A DNA stretch of 64,000 bases from Ravibacter sp964562455. GTDB taxonomy: Bacteria; Bacteroidota; Bacteroidia; Cytophagales; Spirosomataceae. The position numbers and the translations under genes are program-made. The stretch lies in the NCBI GenBank assembly GCA_964562455.1, contig CAZLTN010000018.1, forward strand, positions 14,487 to 78,486, in the 5' to 3' direction. The notes below the pieces were generated by a model. That model was given only the letters and a program-made list of their open reading frames with translations, did not search any database and was not told the origin of the DNA. Below, in pieces: positions 1 through 9,800 of the stretch. The stretch's first letter is position 1. Every line of letters begins with the position of its first letter.

Positions 1-5
1 AGAAA

Positions 6-1166
6 ATGAAAAAGACAATCGCTTTTTTGCTATCTGCCTGCTTTTTACTGCTTTCAGGCACTGCCAAAAGCCAGGAAACCATCTATTTGTTTGACGGCAC
101 GAGTCACCCGTTCCGACTGATAGAAGGCGACGAAAACGTGGTAAAAATGGCAGAAATGAAAGGAAGCAGAACGATCAAACGCTCCCTGCAACGCGAAAGT
201 GTGGCACTTGTATTCAACAGTAAAGGAGCTTACCTGTTTGTGTCCGAAATGAGTTCCAACCCGGAAGAACTACAAACTCAACTGGAACTTTTCTATGAAA
301 TGCCGCCCTATAAATCAGGCGATATTCTGATAAAGGCCAATCCATTGCAGGTCATAACAGGTAATATCCAATACGAAAGCCCGCAGGTAATCAACTATCA
401 GACAACTTCAGGGGGCAGCGGATCAGTAAAAAAAGAGGAGCTTGCCGCCGTTATCAGAAGCGATGGCAGACATGAGCTGATCGCAAGCCCGGAAACTGCA
501 GCGCATATCCTCTCCGATGCGCTGGCCGAGTTATCCAAACCGGATACTATGCCAACGGAACAGGTTTCCGAACCTGTTCCCGGCTCAAATAACCTTGTTT
601 CAACTCCGGTTGCGGAAAATACTGCTTCCCGGGAAAGCAGTTACAATAACCCGCAATCAGGTCTCGATGCTGCTACATTAAGCCTGTTCAGGGATAAAGG
701 ATTACAAAAAGTAGAAGAATTTATTCAGTACCTGAACATCATCACCGACAAGGGAATCCCGTCAGGCGAAAAAGACAAAGCCATTGAGCAAACTCTTTCG
801 CTATTCCTGCCTTCGGCGACGATACAGGTTACTTCAGTGAACCGCCCCGGGATCCGCACCTATAAAATCCGCGACTATCTCGTCCGGCTGAAACTCCTGC
901 CCTACACGTCTACGGAAATAGCATGGCACGAAGTCAACTACATAAAGGAGCTGACACAGGCCGCGGACGGGGCATACTATGGGTTAATTTCAGGAAGACA
1001 AACATTTACCGGATACGGCAAAACCGGCGAGAATGTGGTTTATGACGATATGACTAAAAAGGAAGTAAAGGTGAAACTTCAACAATATAGTAAAAATGTA
1101 GAAGGTGCAGGACAGCTTAACTGGGAAGTACTTCTGGGCAATATAGGCGTATCTGTTGCCCAATGA
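6..1166 (+). CDS. Secreted hypothetical protein, first gene of an envelope operon
   Basis: The 386-residue product starts with a clear Sec signal peptide (MKK, hydrophobic stretch, cleavage after about residue 22 near AKSQ). I do not recognise a named family. Residues 24-170 look like a beta-rich domain. Residues 180-220 are a Ser/Pro/Glu-rich linker. Residues 225-386 alternate helices with long strands (EFIQYLN, YKIRDYLVRLKLL, WHEVNYIKEL, YYGLISGRQTF) and could be an NTF2-like fold, but this is a guess from pattern only. It ends 3 bp before the next gene, so it is probably co-transcribed with the OmpA and TPR genes that follow. Because it begins at base 6, the operon may extend further upstream outside the window. 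A role in the cell envelope is inferred from the signal peptide and neighbours. Confidence 0.75.
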   Translation: MKKTIAFLLSACFLLLSGTAKSQETIYLFDGTSHPFRLIEGDENVVKMAEMKGSRTIKRSLQRESVALVFNSKGAYLFVSEMSSNPEELQTQLELFYEMPPYKSGDILIKANPLQVITGNIQYESPQVINYQTTSGGSGSVKKEELAAVIRSDGRHELIASPETAAHILSDALAELSKPDTMPTEQVSEPVPGSNNLVSTPVAENTASRESSYNNPQSGLDAATLSLFRDKGLQKVEEFIQYLNIITDKGIPSGEKDKAIEQTLSLFLPSATIQVTSVNRPGIRTYKIRDYLVRLKLLPYTSTEIAWHEVNYIKELTQAADGAYYGLISGRQTFTGYGKTGENVVYDDMTKKEVKVKLQQYSKNVEGAGQLNWEVLLGNIGVSVAQ

Positions 1167-1169
1167 ACC

Positions 1170-2420
1170 ATGAAGCTCTCCTGGATCGTACTGCTGTGGG
1201 GATGCCTGACAGGAGAATATGAGCACACTTATTCGCAATGTTTTCAAATATATGGCGAAATAAAGGATTCGAAAACAAGGGAAACATTGACCGGCGCTGT
1301 CATATCGGGCTTTTCAAACGATGGCGAACTTATAAGCAAAAGTATTTCGCAGGAAGACGGTTTTTACAGATTGGAAAATGCATGTAAAATCGATGTCGTT
1401 GTGGTGCGCTTTAAAGGGTACTATCCTCTTAAAATACCGGTCAGAACTTTAAACGAACCTATGCCCGAAACGACGTTTTATGTCCCCATTGGTCTTAGCC
1501 CGGTTCCGGCGCAAACACTGGGACAGGCTTATGACCAGCACGCTCAAAAGCATACGGAACTCGGTAAGGACACTTCTTCCGAAGCCCGGTTTAAGCGACG
1601 TTTTGAAGTAGTAGATGCCGAAACTCAAGCTTTAATTCCTGATGCAGTGATTTGGCTGATAAGCACCCAGACGGGAAAAAGAGAACTTTACGAAACCAGT
1701 CAGGGTCACCCGGCGCTGTTTTCTCAAACAGACATCATCGCGTTGGAAGTAAGCGCACCGGGGTTCGATAACTTCTACGGAAACATTATCATAACCCCCA
1801 AAACAGAGCCGTTTGCTGTTAATACGATTCGCCTGAACCGTCGGTATGCAGTATTGTCAGTCTGGGGAAAAGGATTGGAAACGCTGCAATTGACAGGGCT
1901 GGAAACTCCTGCTCCGCTCACCCGGCAAAACGAGCAATATCAACACATTACTACGTTGCCAGGACGCTATTCCCTGCAATATGCCCCTTCTTCCCGGCAC
2001 ATCGATTCTCTAAGTTTATCTGAAGGGATCAATCTCATAACGCTGCAGCCTGACAGGCAAAATGAAAGAATCGTTCCTCCCCGGGACTCAATACTGGTAT
2101 ATTTCCTGCAAGGCGACTATAAACTCTCCAACGGCACTTTGCCTGTGCTTGATTCGCTGGCAGCCTATCTCCTGGCTCACCCGGGGCAGAAAGTAGCAAT
2201 TACCGGGCATACCGACAATATAGGCAATCCAAACCTGAACCAGACACTCTCAGAATTCAGGGCTAAAGTTGTTTACAATTACCTCATAAACAAACGGGTA
2301 TACCCAAAGCAGATTACCTGGACGGGAGCCGGTATCCGGTATCCGGTAAAGCCAAACGATACTGAAGAACACCGAAAATGGAATCGCCGCGTGGTGATCC
2401 TGTATACCGGAAAGTCCTGA
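1170..2420 (+). CDS. CarboxypepD_reg-like / OmpA family envelope protein
   Basis: The product (416 aa) has a short signal peptide ending near YSQ (residue 23). Residues 24-110 match the beta-sandwich carboxypeptidase regulatory-like domain common in Bacteroidota outer-membrane proteins (GEIKDSKTRETLTGAVI, then GFYRL). Residues 140-300 are uncharacterised beta-rich sequence. The C-terminal 100 residues are an OmpA-like peptidoglycan-binding domain: TGHTDN near residue 345, then a LSEFRAKVVYNYL helix and WNRRVVI near the end. OmpA domains of this type bind meso-diaminopimelate of peptidoglycan in the periplasm. The gene sits 3 bp after the preceding secreted protein and about 77 bp before the TPR protein, in an operon that contains a second OmpA-family gene. 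It probably anchors an outer-membrane or periplasmic complex to the cell wall; the complex is not identified. Confidence 0.85.
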   Translation: MKLSWIVLLWGCLTGEYEHTYSQCFQIYGEIKDSKTRETLTGAVISGFSNDGELISKSISQEDGFYRLENACKIDVVVVRFKGYYPLKIPVRTLNEPMPETTFYVPIGLSPVPAQTLGQAYDQHAQKHTELGKDTSSEARFKRRFEVVDAETQALIPDAVIWLISTQTGKRELYETSQGHPALFSQTDIIALEVSAPGFDNFYGNIIITPKTEPFAVNTIRLNRRYAVLSVWGKGLETLQLTGLETPAPLTRQNEQYQHITTLPGRYSLQYAPSSRHIDSLSLSEGINLITLQPDRQNERIVPPRDSILVYFLQGDYKLSNGTLPVLDSLAAYLLAHPGQKVAITGHTDNIGNPNLNQTLSEFRAKVVYNYLINKRVYPKQITWTGAGIRYPVKPNDTEEHRKWNRRVVILYTGKS

Positions 2421-2497
2421 ACAGTCCGGAGTTCCTGGCAGGCACACTCCCTTTTCCAACACAAAAAATAAGTTAAACTATTAAATGCCATAGATTT

Positions 2498-5323
2498 ATG
2501 CGAATTGCCCTGTTCAGTATGTGGAGATCCTGTCGGGCTATCAGTATTATATTGATCTTAGCCCTTTCCGGCCCGGTTAATCTGTACAGCCAACCTACCC
2601 TTCGCGATGCAAGGGAAATACAGCTCCTGGCTCAGCGTAAGGTGGAAAGGGGACTTGCCGACCTTCTGAACACACTGACTTTCGATGAACTCGGTGAATT
2701 TGAACGAAGATCAATTGTAGAAGACAGCTACAATACTTCGCCCAATCAGATATTTTATTCTGATAAAGTAATCGTGGAGGATGATCTCGACCCGCGCCGG
2801 GAGCCGGGAACACCACCTCTCGATCTGACCATTTCCAAATATCTCAGCAACTTCGACTTATTCTATCCCAAAAGCGAAGAACAAACCATCCATTTCACCG
2901 ACCTGCGCGTGTCAGGCCTGAAAAAGTCCGACTATTACTATGTGAAAGTATACTATACCTCCAAATTTGATTTGCGACACAAACAGGCAGATTCTGTATT
3001 TGAGCCGGCAGAACGGGTAGCCGAAGTACGTGCGGAACGTAGTGACAAAAAATGGGTCGTTTATATTACCCGTCTTGCTTTTACCAGCGAAAACGATATT
3101 CAAAATCCAGCGCTCAACGACATGGAGCTTGCCCCGGAAGCCTCCGGTTACGCAGTTTCGGATCATACAGAAGTAAGAGAAAAGGAGCGGGATGCCGAGC
3201 GGATAGCTCTTGCCGAATACAACCGATGGCTCGATGCCGGCGACGATGCCTTCAACCATAAGGATTATGAAACTGCCCTGGAAGCGTACACCAAAGCCGA
3301 CCAACTCAATATTTATGATGACCTTCTTCCACGTAGAAAAATCTATAAGGTAAAAAAAACCTTCGAGCTGGAGAGTCAATCACAGGCAGTACTGCTCGGA
3401 GAATATTTATCCCGGGCGTCGCTGGCACAAAAAAACCGCAACTATGGGGAAGCCGTAGGCCTTTTGAGAAAAGTGCAGCTCATTAAGCCCGATTCTTCTG
3501 AAGTAATAGAGCTGATCCGTCTGCTGAATGAAAAGTCGAGCCTTAAGGCCGAGCTTGACGAACAATTTAATGCCGGGAGATACAATGAAGTCATTAAACG
3601 ATATACGCTGATTCTCAAAACCGACAAAGATAACTCGGATCACTATCTCGGACGAGGACTGGCCTATTCTAAAAATAATGATCCGGGAAAAGCCCTGAAA
3701 GATTTTGATAAAGCAATCGAACTCGATGTTGCCAACCTCGCGGCTTTCAAAGCAAGAGCCGATTTACATGCAGAGAAAAAGGACTATCCAAAAGCAATTG
3801 CAGACCTTACCAATTATCTCAACATCGATCCCGCCAGTGACTTAATCCTGAGACAGAGGGCGGAATTGCGCGCACTTACCAAAAATCATGCAGGAACAAA
3901 AAACGACCTGGACAATGCACTGAAAATCAACCCTGACAACTATCAAAATTACCTGGCCAGGGGAAAATATTATAGCAACCAGGGCGTAACTCCTCTTGCA
4001 AAAGAAGACTTTTCCACAGCAATAAAACTTCGGCCCGTAAGTGCCGAAGCTTACTTTTACAGAGGATTGTGCTGGTATAAAGAAGGGAATTTCGAGAATA
4101 CCGGGAAAGATTTTCAGAGAGCTCTGGAACTCAACCCATCCGATGAGGTCCTGTCCGGGATTTCGGGTACCGCAAAAATATTCTTCGATGAAGGCATTGG
4201 TTTGAGCGGAGCAAAGCGCTTTGACGATGCTTCTGTTTCATTCAAAAAAGCGACCCTACTTTATCCGCCATCCGCCGACGCACATTTCCACCTGGCCGAA
4301 AACTTGTTTGCGCAGCAACGTTTGCAGGAAGCATTGGAATCTTATACCCAGGCAATCCTGTACAATAGCAATTTCCACCGGGCTTATTTCAGGCGAGGGG
4401 AGATTTACAATTCCCTCGCAGATGATCTGCGCGCTTTAGAAGATTTCAAAAAGGCCCGGCTTATCAATACCTCCTATTATTTGGCTTATTACAAGGAAGC
4501 CGGCGCGCTGTACCGGTTAAAACGCTATAAAGAGGCAGCCCAGCTTCTGGAGCTATTAAAAACAAACGAACGAAAGCTGGGAAAAGACTTTACCGACGAA
4601 ATAACTTCAAAGGTCTTCAACCAATTGGGTAATTGCTATTTCATGCTTGGCGAGTATAAAGAATCCATTGAAGAGCAGTCAAAAGCAATCAGGAAAAACA
4701 AACAGAATTCCGACGCCTATTACAGCCGGGCGCGGGTCTACGAGGCGGCTGATTTTTTCAAAAAAGCAGCCGAAGACTACATCGAAGCGTGTAAGTATGA
4801 TCCTCTGAATCCTTCCAAAAAGCTAGCTGTCGGAAAAATAATGATTTCTACCGGCTCTCCCAGGAAAGCAATATCGTACCTGAACGAGGTTACAGCATTG
4901 GATACAGAAAACAGGTGCTGCAAGGCCGAGGCCATACTTACCAAATCAGATCTGCTCTATTCTCAATCTGATTTCAAAGGTGCCAGTCAGTCATACCGTC
5001 TTGTATTACAAACAACCCCACACCTCCTTTCAACCCGCCGGCTTACGAATGCCGGCATCAGTTGCCTGATGATAAAGCAAACGGAAGCGGCGCATCTATT
5101 TCTCTCTACAGCGGTTAAAAATCCTGACGTACTGCCCGAATCACTCTTTGCTATGGCATGCTACCATCTGCAGGAATTCAACAACAAAGAAGCTCAGGAA
5201 TGGATAGAAAAAGCGCTTAAAACCGGTGCGATAGACAGGAAGTACTTAAAAAACAACAGGCTCCTGAATATCAGCAGTAAAGACAAAAACATATTCAAAC
5301 AAATAATAGACAGATACTTATAA
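2498..5323 (+). CDS. Large TPR-repeat periplasmic protein
   Basis: The product (941 aa) has an N-terminal hydrophobic signal (ISIILILALSGPVNLYSQ) preceded by arginines. Residues 35-240 form a non-repetitive domain rich in charged residues. From about residue 245 to the end I count roughly 18 tetratricopeptide repeats, each with the A-x-x-x-[FY]-x-x-A-[IL] pattern, for example ALKDFDKAIELD, AIADLTNYLNID and ALESYTQAILYN. TPR arrays are protein-interaction scaffolds, so this is likely the scaffold of the complex encoded by this operon. It lies between two OmpA-domain genes. A resemblance to T9SS/gliding accessory TPR-OmpA proteins (PorE type) is only at the level of domain classes, and the domains here are in separate genes. 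The ATG at 2498 is supported by the signal peptide immediately downstream. Confidence 0.85.
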   Translation: MRIALFSMWRSCRAISIILILALSGPVNLYSQPTLRDAREIQLLAQRKVERGLADLLNTLTFDELGEFERRSIVEDSYNTSPNQIFYSDKVIVEDDLDPRREPGTPPLDLTISKYLSNFDLFYPKSEEQTIHFTDLRVSGLKKSDYYYVKVYYTSKFDLRHKQADSVFEPAERVAEVRAERSDKKWVVYITRLAFTSENDIQNPALNDMELAPEASGYAVSDHTEVREKERDAERIALAEYNRWLDAGDDAFNHKDYETALEAYTKADQLNIYDDLLPRRKIYKVKKTFELESQSQAVLLGEYLSRASLAQKNRNYGEAVGLLRKVQLIKPDSSEVIELIRLLNEKSSLKAELDEQFNAGRYNEVIKRYTLILKTDKDNSDHYLGRGLAYSKNNDPGKALKDFDKAIELDVANLAAFKARADLHAEKKDYPKAIADLTNYLNIDPASDLILRQRAELRALTKNHAGTKNDLDNALKINPDNYQNYLARGKYYSNQGVTPLAKEDFSTAIKLRPVSAEAYFYRGLCWYKEGNFENTGKDFQRALELNPSDEVLSGISGTAKIFFDEGIGLSGAKRFDDASVSFKKATLLYPPSADAHFHLAENLFAQQRLQEALESYTQAILYNSNFHRAYFRRGEIYNSLADDLRALEDFKKARLINTSYYLAYYKEAGALYRLKRYKEAAQLLELLKTNERKLGKDFTDEITSKVFNQLGNCYFMLGEYKESIEEQSKAIRKNKQNSDAYYSRARVYEAADFFKKAAEDYIEACKYDPLNPSKKLAVGKIMISTGSPRKAISYLNEVTALDTENRCCKAEAILTKSDLLYSQSDFKGASQSYRLVLQTTPHLLSTRRLTNAGISCLMIKQTEAAHLFLSTAVKNPDVLPESLFAMACYHLQEFNNKEAQEWIEKALKTGAIDRKYLKNNRLLNISSKDKNIFKQIIDRYL

Positions 5324-5352
5324 TCACTCCTCGTAATTAAAAAATCGGAACA

Positions 5353-7260
5353 ATGACAGCATCAGAACATAGAGGCACTCAACTCAAAACCGGATCAGTT
5401 TTGCTCATTCTTTTGCTTTTTACGGCTCAGTTTTTGCCCGCACAGGAAAAGAAGAAAAAAGGTAATTTCTGGAAGATACTAGACCAGGTTATCACAGTCG
5501 ACGGTCAACCCGTAGGTAGTTCAGGATTGTTTGACAAAAGAGAAACGATCAAAGACAGTTGGGGGACATTGGGAGCCGGTTCCTCCTACGATGTCCTTAC
5601 GAATTACGAAAGGACGCCCCGCAACCATTTTTATACTTTTGAAGTAACGTCCGATAACGCGAAGGTCAGGATGGAACTTAATTCTACCAATGATACCCGT
5701 GCGCAGATTATTTCAGAAAATGGCCAGGTAATTGGTTTCGTAACAAGCGGCTATGAATATTCATTCGAACAGGAATTCAAACGAGCGGGGAAATACCGGA
5801 TGATATTTCATGCATTACGTTATTCCAGGGGAACCTATGAAATGCGGATGAGCGGTCCTTTCGCCAACATTATGCGTGAAAAGACTTCTTTTTGGAACAA
5901 GACAGGCATCTCTTTCGGAGAGGAAGGTTCCGGCGGTGGAAGAGAAAACATATACTCTCCGAGAAATCATAGATATGTCTTCGAACCCCAACCAGACAGT
6001 TACTATGACGTGAACGTGGAATCCAACGGCGTGCCGATCGAGCTGGTTGTAACAGAACCTAGCGGCAAGGTCCTGTTTAGTTGGGAAGGAGGTGGCAATG
6101 GAGTAAGGTACATCGTAAATAAGGCTGTTCAGAAAGGCCCTTATCAGATCTTCGTTTCAACTGTTAAGGCCGGAGAACGCGCGGAATATACTCTCGAAGT
6201 AGCAGGGAATATGATTAAAGAACCTCAATCCGTTATCTCAGGATTTAAAAAGGTCAATGGTAAGTTTCTCGTTACAGAAGAAAAACACGATTATACGTTT
6301 TCCGCCTCGGAAGGAAACATCGAAGTGCTTTACCGTTCTCCATCCGCTGCTGCAGAGATAATATTGAAAGACAAATTCGGGAAGCTTTTTCATCCATTGT
6401 CATATAGCCGGCCGTCCGACAGGTACATCGGCTATAGCTACTCAATTCCAAAGGGAGACTATACGGTCTCTCTGACTCCTAATCAACAGCAGGAAGCCAA
6501 CTATGAATTCCTGATTTGGGGAAACACAGAAGCGCTCAAAAATACAAAAACGCAATCTGCCGTCTCTTCGGAGGAGCCGGCCAGGCAGGTCGCTGGCCAG
6601 AACAATCAAATTCCGGAAAAAGCTGCTCAGACATTCTTATTTACCGGAAAGGTTCTTTCTCCCACAGGCTCGCTGGATTTTCGAAGCGTTAAAATTATTT
6701 TCGATGACCTGGAAACAGGAACACGGCTAGGGGAAGTACAGCCTGATAATTCCGGCAATTATGCTTTGCGGTTAGCATCAGGACGGCAATATGCCGTCAC
6801 CGCTCTTACCGGGAACCAGTTCATCGCCAGCTCCCATCACGTGGATCTAACCGGAAAGACAACACCAGCTACCCGATCCTTACTTCCGATCACGATCATT
6901 TCCACTGCAGATATAGGAGAAAAGCTCGTCCTGAACAATATTTTCTTCGATACGGGAAGCCCGATCCTATTGAGACAATCTTATCCTGAGCTCAAACGCG
7001 TCGCTGCCTTTTTAAAAGCAAACCCTAATGTAAAAGTAGAAATAGCAGGGCACACCGACGCAGTAGGAGATCATAATTCAAACCTGACCCTATCTCAAAA
7101 CAGAGCTAATTCGGTGCTTTTTTATCTTCAGGATCAGACAGGCGACACCGGCACGCGGCTGCGCGCAAAGGGGTATGGCAAAGCAGAGCCTGTCGCCCCG
7201 AACAATACGGATGCCGGGCGACAGCAGAACAGAAGGGTAGAATTCAGAATAGTGCGATAA
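5353..7260 (+). CDS. OmpA family protein with pre-peptidase-like beta domains
   Basis: The product (635 aa) has a signal peptide (LLILLLFTAQFLPAQ) ending near residue 31. Residues 60-400 contain three similar beta-sandwich modules, each with a pattern like NHFYTFEV...GKYRMIFHAL...YEMRMSG, reminiscent of bacterial pre-peptidase C-terminal domains. Residues 430-510 resemble a carboxypeptidase-regulatory domain (GKVLSPTGSLDFRSVKI). The last 115 residues are an OmpA peptidoglycan-binding domain (AGHTDAVGD near residue 565, LSQNRANSVLFYL, QQNRRVEFRI). It is 29 bp downstream of the TPR gene and closes the four-gene operon. Two OmpA proteins flanking a TPR scaffold suggest a wall-anchored periplasmic or outer-membrane assembly. 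The N-terminal modules may bind a ligand or partner; none is identifiable. Confidence 0.85.
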   Translation: MTASEHRGTQLKTGSVLLILLLFTAQFLPAQEKKKKGNFWKILDQVITVDGQPVGSSGLFDKRETIKDSWGTLGAGSSYDVLTNYERTPRNHFYTFEVTSDNAKVRMELNSTNDTRAQIISENGQVIGFVTSGYEYSFEQEFKRAGKYRMIFHALRYSRGTYEMRMSGPFANIMREKTSFWNKTGISFGEEGSGGGRENIYSPRNHRYVFEPQPDSYYDVNVESNGVPIELVVTEPSGKVLFSWEGGGNGVRYIVNKAVQKGPYQIFVSTVKAGERAEYTLEVAGNMIKEPQSVISGFKKVNGKFLVTEEKHDYTFSASEGNIEVLYRSPSAAAEIILKDKFGKLFHPLSYSRPSDRYIGYSYSIPKGDYTVSLTPNQQQEANYEFLIWGNTEALKNTKTQSAVSSEEPARQVAGQNNQIPEKAAQTFLFTGKVLSPTGSLDFRSVKIIFDDLETGTRLGEVQPDNSGNYALRLASGRQYAVTALTGNQFIASSHHVDLTGKTTPATRSLLPITIISTADIGEKLVLNNIFFDTGSPILLRQSYPELKRVAAFLKANPNVKVEIAGHTDAVGDHNSNLTLSQNRANSVLFYLQDQTGDTGTRLRAKGYGKAEPVAPNNTDAGRQQNRRVEFRIVR

Positions 7261-7304
7261 GGCCCTCTGTGCGATTTGTAAAAAATACACACTGCACTTC
7301 CCCG

Positions 7305-9800
7305 TCACCTAAACACCACATTCCCAAACAACAATTTCCCATTTTCCCAAAAGCCCCTGAACAGGGGGTTATCTGCCATATAGACAATTTCCCCCTTCCC
7401 TATTTCCTGCACACCGATGATCAGGGTATTTTTCAGCCGGGGTTTCGCCCTATCGCCCACAAATCCGCCACGGTACCCGCTGTCGCCCAGGTAGCCTACA
7501 TTCCACCCTTCCGTAAGATATGCCAGGTCAAAGATATTCCGTACCGACGAATAATAAGGCCGGCCGGAATAGCCGTAGCCGAACGGATGGGTTACATCCA
7601 GCGTCACCTCGAATACAGCTCCGAGCGACTCGCTTCTTATCGATTCGCGGCTTTGGGCCGCATAAGGCTTTAACAAATCCGATTCTCCCGGCTTGTCTCG
7701 CGGCTTTCGTTTCAGATGAAAGCCCTTTTTTCCGGCAAAGGCCTCCAATGCACGCTCCATAACCACCAGCTTTCCTCCTTTCGACATCCAGTCCGTGAGC
7801 TCCGGGATTCGTTCGTCCGTAAGAAAGGAAGTATAATTACCATCAGCCAGTATCAGGACATCCAACTGGTCAAGATGCGCCTTGTCAAAACCGGCTTTAT
7901 CCAGGATAGTCAGCGGATACCCCAGTTCCCGGTCAAAAAAATGCCAGACAGCCCCGAATGCGGTAGGCGAAACGGAAGTCCCTCCGAGCAAGGCCGCCCT
8001 TACCGGTCTTATTCCTGTCACCAGGTCTGAACCCAGGTCGACGCCCGCCGAAACCAGCCCGGTCGCTACCGGGAACAGGTTTACCCCATGTTGAGCCGCC
8101 AGCTCATCTATCATTTTATCGAACCTTTCTCCCAACGCTTCATTGCCCGCACGTGCGATCACCAGCGTCCCGGGCAGAAAATTCTCTCCTTGCACCTCAA
8201 ACCCTGAATTGGCGGTTCGTACTTTAATATTACGATCCAGCAAAGCGCTTAAAAAACGGAGGTCACGGGTACCTTCCCACCTGGCGAGATAGGCATATGA
8301 TTTTGACGGGACCGGTGGCCCAGCCTTCTCAGGAGAAGTATAAAGTCGCCCTTCTCTTTTCTGCTCCAGGCCGTAGACAGGTATGCCGAATACATAGCCC
8401 AACCCCCAACTTGTGATGTCATATGTCAGAGAGTCCTCCAGCAGCGGATTGCTCTCCATAAGTACTTTCAGCAGCATGGATTTCGGTTGGTTGCCCTGAA
8501 TAAGCAGATCTTCAGGATCAAAAGATACTTTGGCGGCTTTATTTGAAATAAGATCCGTTGCCTGCGCAGTAAACTTCTCTCCACACCTCGCATACAAAAT
8601 CTGCTGCTTGTCCAGGAACCTGACAAAAGCCTCTTCTGCAGGCCCGTACCCTTTCGTTTTCACGAGGTATGTGCGGTACTTTCCAGGCGGCTCCTCCCTG
8701 GCCTTCTTGAAAAAAAGCTCAAACTCCGCCACTACCCTCTCCCTGTGCGCGGCGAGCGCCTGCAGAGTAGCATGACCGGCCGCGACATGATGCATGATCC
8801 GGTCGCTAAGGGTAAGCGTATCTCCTGATTCGGGGCGGGTCAGCGCCAGCCCGGCCCGCCCTCCCCCTGCCTGCTCAAAGGTCATACCGATGGCGCCGTT
8901 AAAAGTAGGCCAGGTATCGCCGTAGCTGGGATAAAATAAATCGTAACTGGTTTTGGTAAAATACAGCCAGTTGTTCGTATCAAAGTATTTCCTGTTGTAT
9001 TCACCTATAATCTGGTTGAACTCCCGCTGCCAGGGCGTAATATCTTCATGAAAAGGCCGGGCTGCCGGCGGGAAATAATAGCTGCTACCTGCGCTCATTT
9101 CATGAAAGTCGGCATGCAGGTGCGGCATCCACCGGCTATAAATCGCTGCCCGCTGCCGGGACTCCGTCTGCACCTGCCAGGCCCAGTCGCGGTTCAGGTC
9201 AAACGCATAATGGTTGTATCTCCCCCCTGGCCAGGGCTGTGCGTGCTCTCTTGCAACGGGAAGGCTATTTGGAAGCTTTCCCGATACCTGGTTATACCAA
9301 TTCACATACCGGGAGTGCCCGTCAGGATTGGAACATGGGTCAATTATTACGACCAGGCCTTCCAGCAGAGCCTGATCGCCTTTCAGCAAGTCATAAGCCA
9401 ATTGCATGGCTGCTTCCGATGAAGATGCTTCATCTCCATGGATATTATAGCTCAGCCAGGCTATAACCGGCCGTTCGCCTCCCCGGCCCTCATTCTCCGG
9501 AAGCCCGGTCCCGGCAAGGTGATATTTCCTGATATCTTCCAGCCGGCTGATATTTTTTGCAGAACTGACAATCGCGATAACGAGCGGACGATCTTCATAA
9601 CTCCTGCCATATTCTATGAGCTTCACCTGGTCTCTACGGCTGTCGGCCAATTGCCTGAAATAATCGAGGATACGATGATGATAGGTAAACCTGCTTCCCG
9701 GCTCATACCCCAGAAAACCGGCGGGAGAAAGCTCCTGGGCCCTCGCCAGGTCTACACCCGTCATCAGAAGAAATGCAGCAAAAAGGAGAATTCCCTTCAT
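7305..9800 (-). CDS. M14 family zinc metallocarboxypeptidase, secreted, with C-terminal GATase-like domain
   Basis: The product (831 aa) has an N-terminal signal peptide (MKGILLFAAFLLMTGVDLARAQ). Residues 35-340 form an M14 carboxypeptidase domain: zinc motif H121-G-D-E124, substrate-binding D201-LNR204-D, third zinc ligand H233 in DFHEMS, and likely catalytic E309 in MTFEQAG. It should remove C-terminal residues from peptides or peptidoglycan-like substrates outside the cytoplasm. Residues about 590-720 look like a glutamine-amidotransferase-type Rossmann domain (LDVLILADGNY, GGKLVVME), as seen in other long Bacteroidota M14 proteins; no catalytic Cys triad is evident. The gene converges on the OmpA operon, separated by 44 bp, with no strong terminator seen between them. 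It is a single-gene unit on this strand. Confidence 0.88.
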   Translation of the reverse strand: MKGILLFAAFLLMTGVDLARAQELSPAGFLGYEPGSRFTYHHRILDYFRQLADSRRDQVKLIEYGRSYEDRPLVIAIVSSAKNISRLEDIRKYHLAGTGLPENEGRGGERPVIAWLSYNIHGDEASSSEAAMQLAYDLLKGDQALLEGLVVIIDPCSNPDGHSRYVNWYNQVSGKLPNSLPVAREHAQPWPGGRYNHYAFDLNRDWAWQVQTESRQRAAIYSRWMPHLHADFHEMSAGSSYYFPPAARPFHEDITPWQREFNQIIGEYNRKYFDTNNWLYFTKTSYDLFYPSYGDTWPTFNGAIGMTFEQAGGGRAGLALTRPESGDTLTLSDRIMHHVAAGHATLQALAAHRERVVAEFELFFKKAREEPPGKYRTYLVKTKGYGPAEEAFVRFLDKQQILYARCGEKFTAQATDLISNKAAKVSFDPEDLLIQGNQPKSMLLKVLMESNPLLEDSLTYDITSWGLGYVFGIPVYGLEQKREGRLYTSPEKAGPPVPSKSYAYLARWEGTRDLRFLSALLDRNIKVRTANSGFEVQGENFLPGTLVIARAGNEALGERFDKMIDELAAQHGVNLFPVATGLVSAGVDLGSDLVTGIRPVRAALLGGTSVSPTAFGAVWHFFDRELGYPLTILDKAGFDKAHLDQLDVLILADGNYTSFLTDERIPELTDWMSKGGKLVVMERALEAFAGKKGFHLKRKPRDKPGESDLLKPYAAQSRESIRSESLGAVFEVTLDVTHPFGYGYSGRPYYSSVRNIFDLAYLTEGWNVGYLGDSGYRGGFVGDRAKPRLKNTLIIGVQEIGKGEIVYMADNPLFRGFWENGKLLFGNVVFR

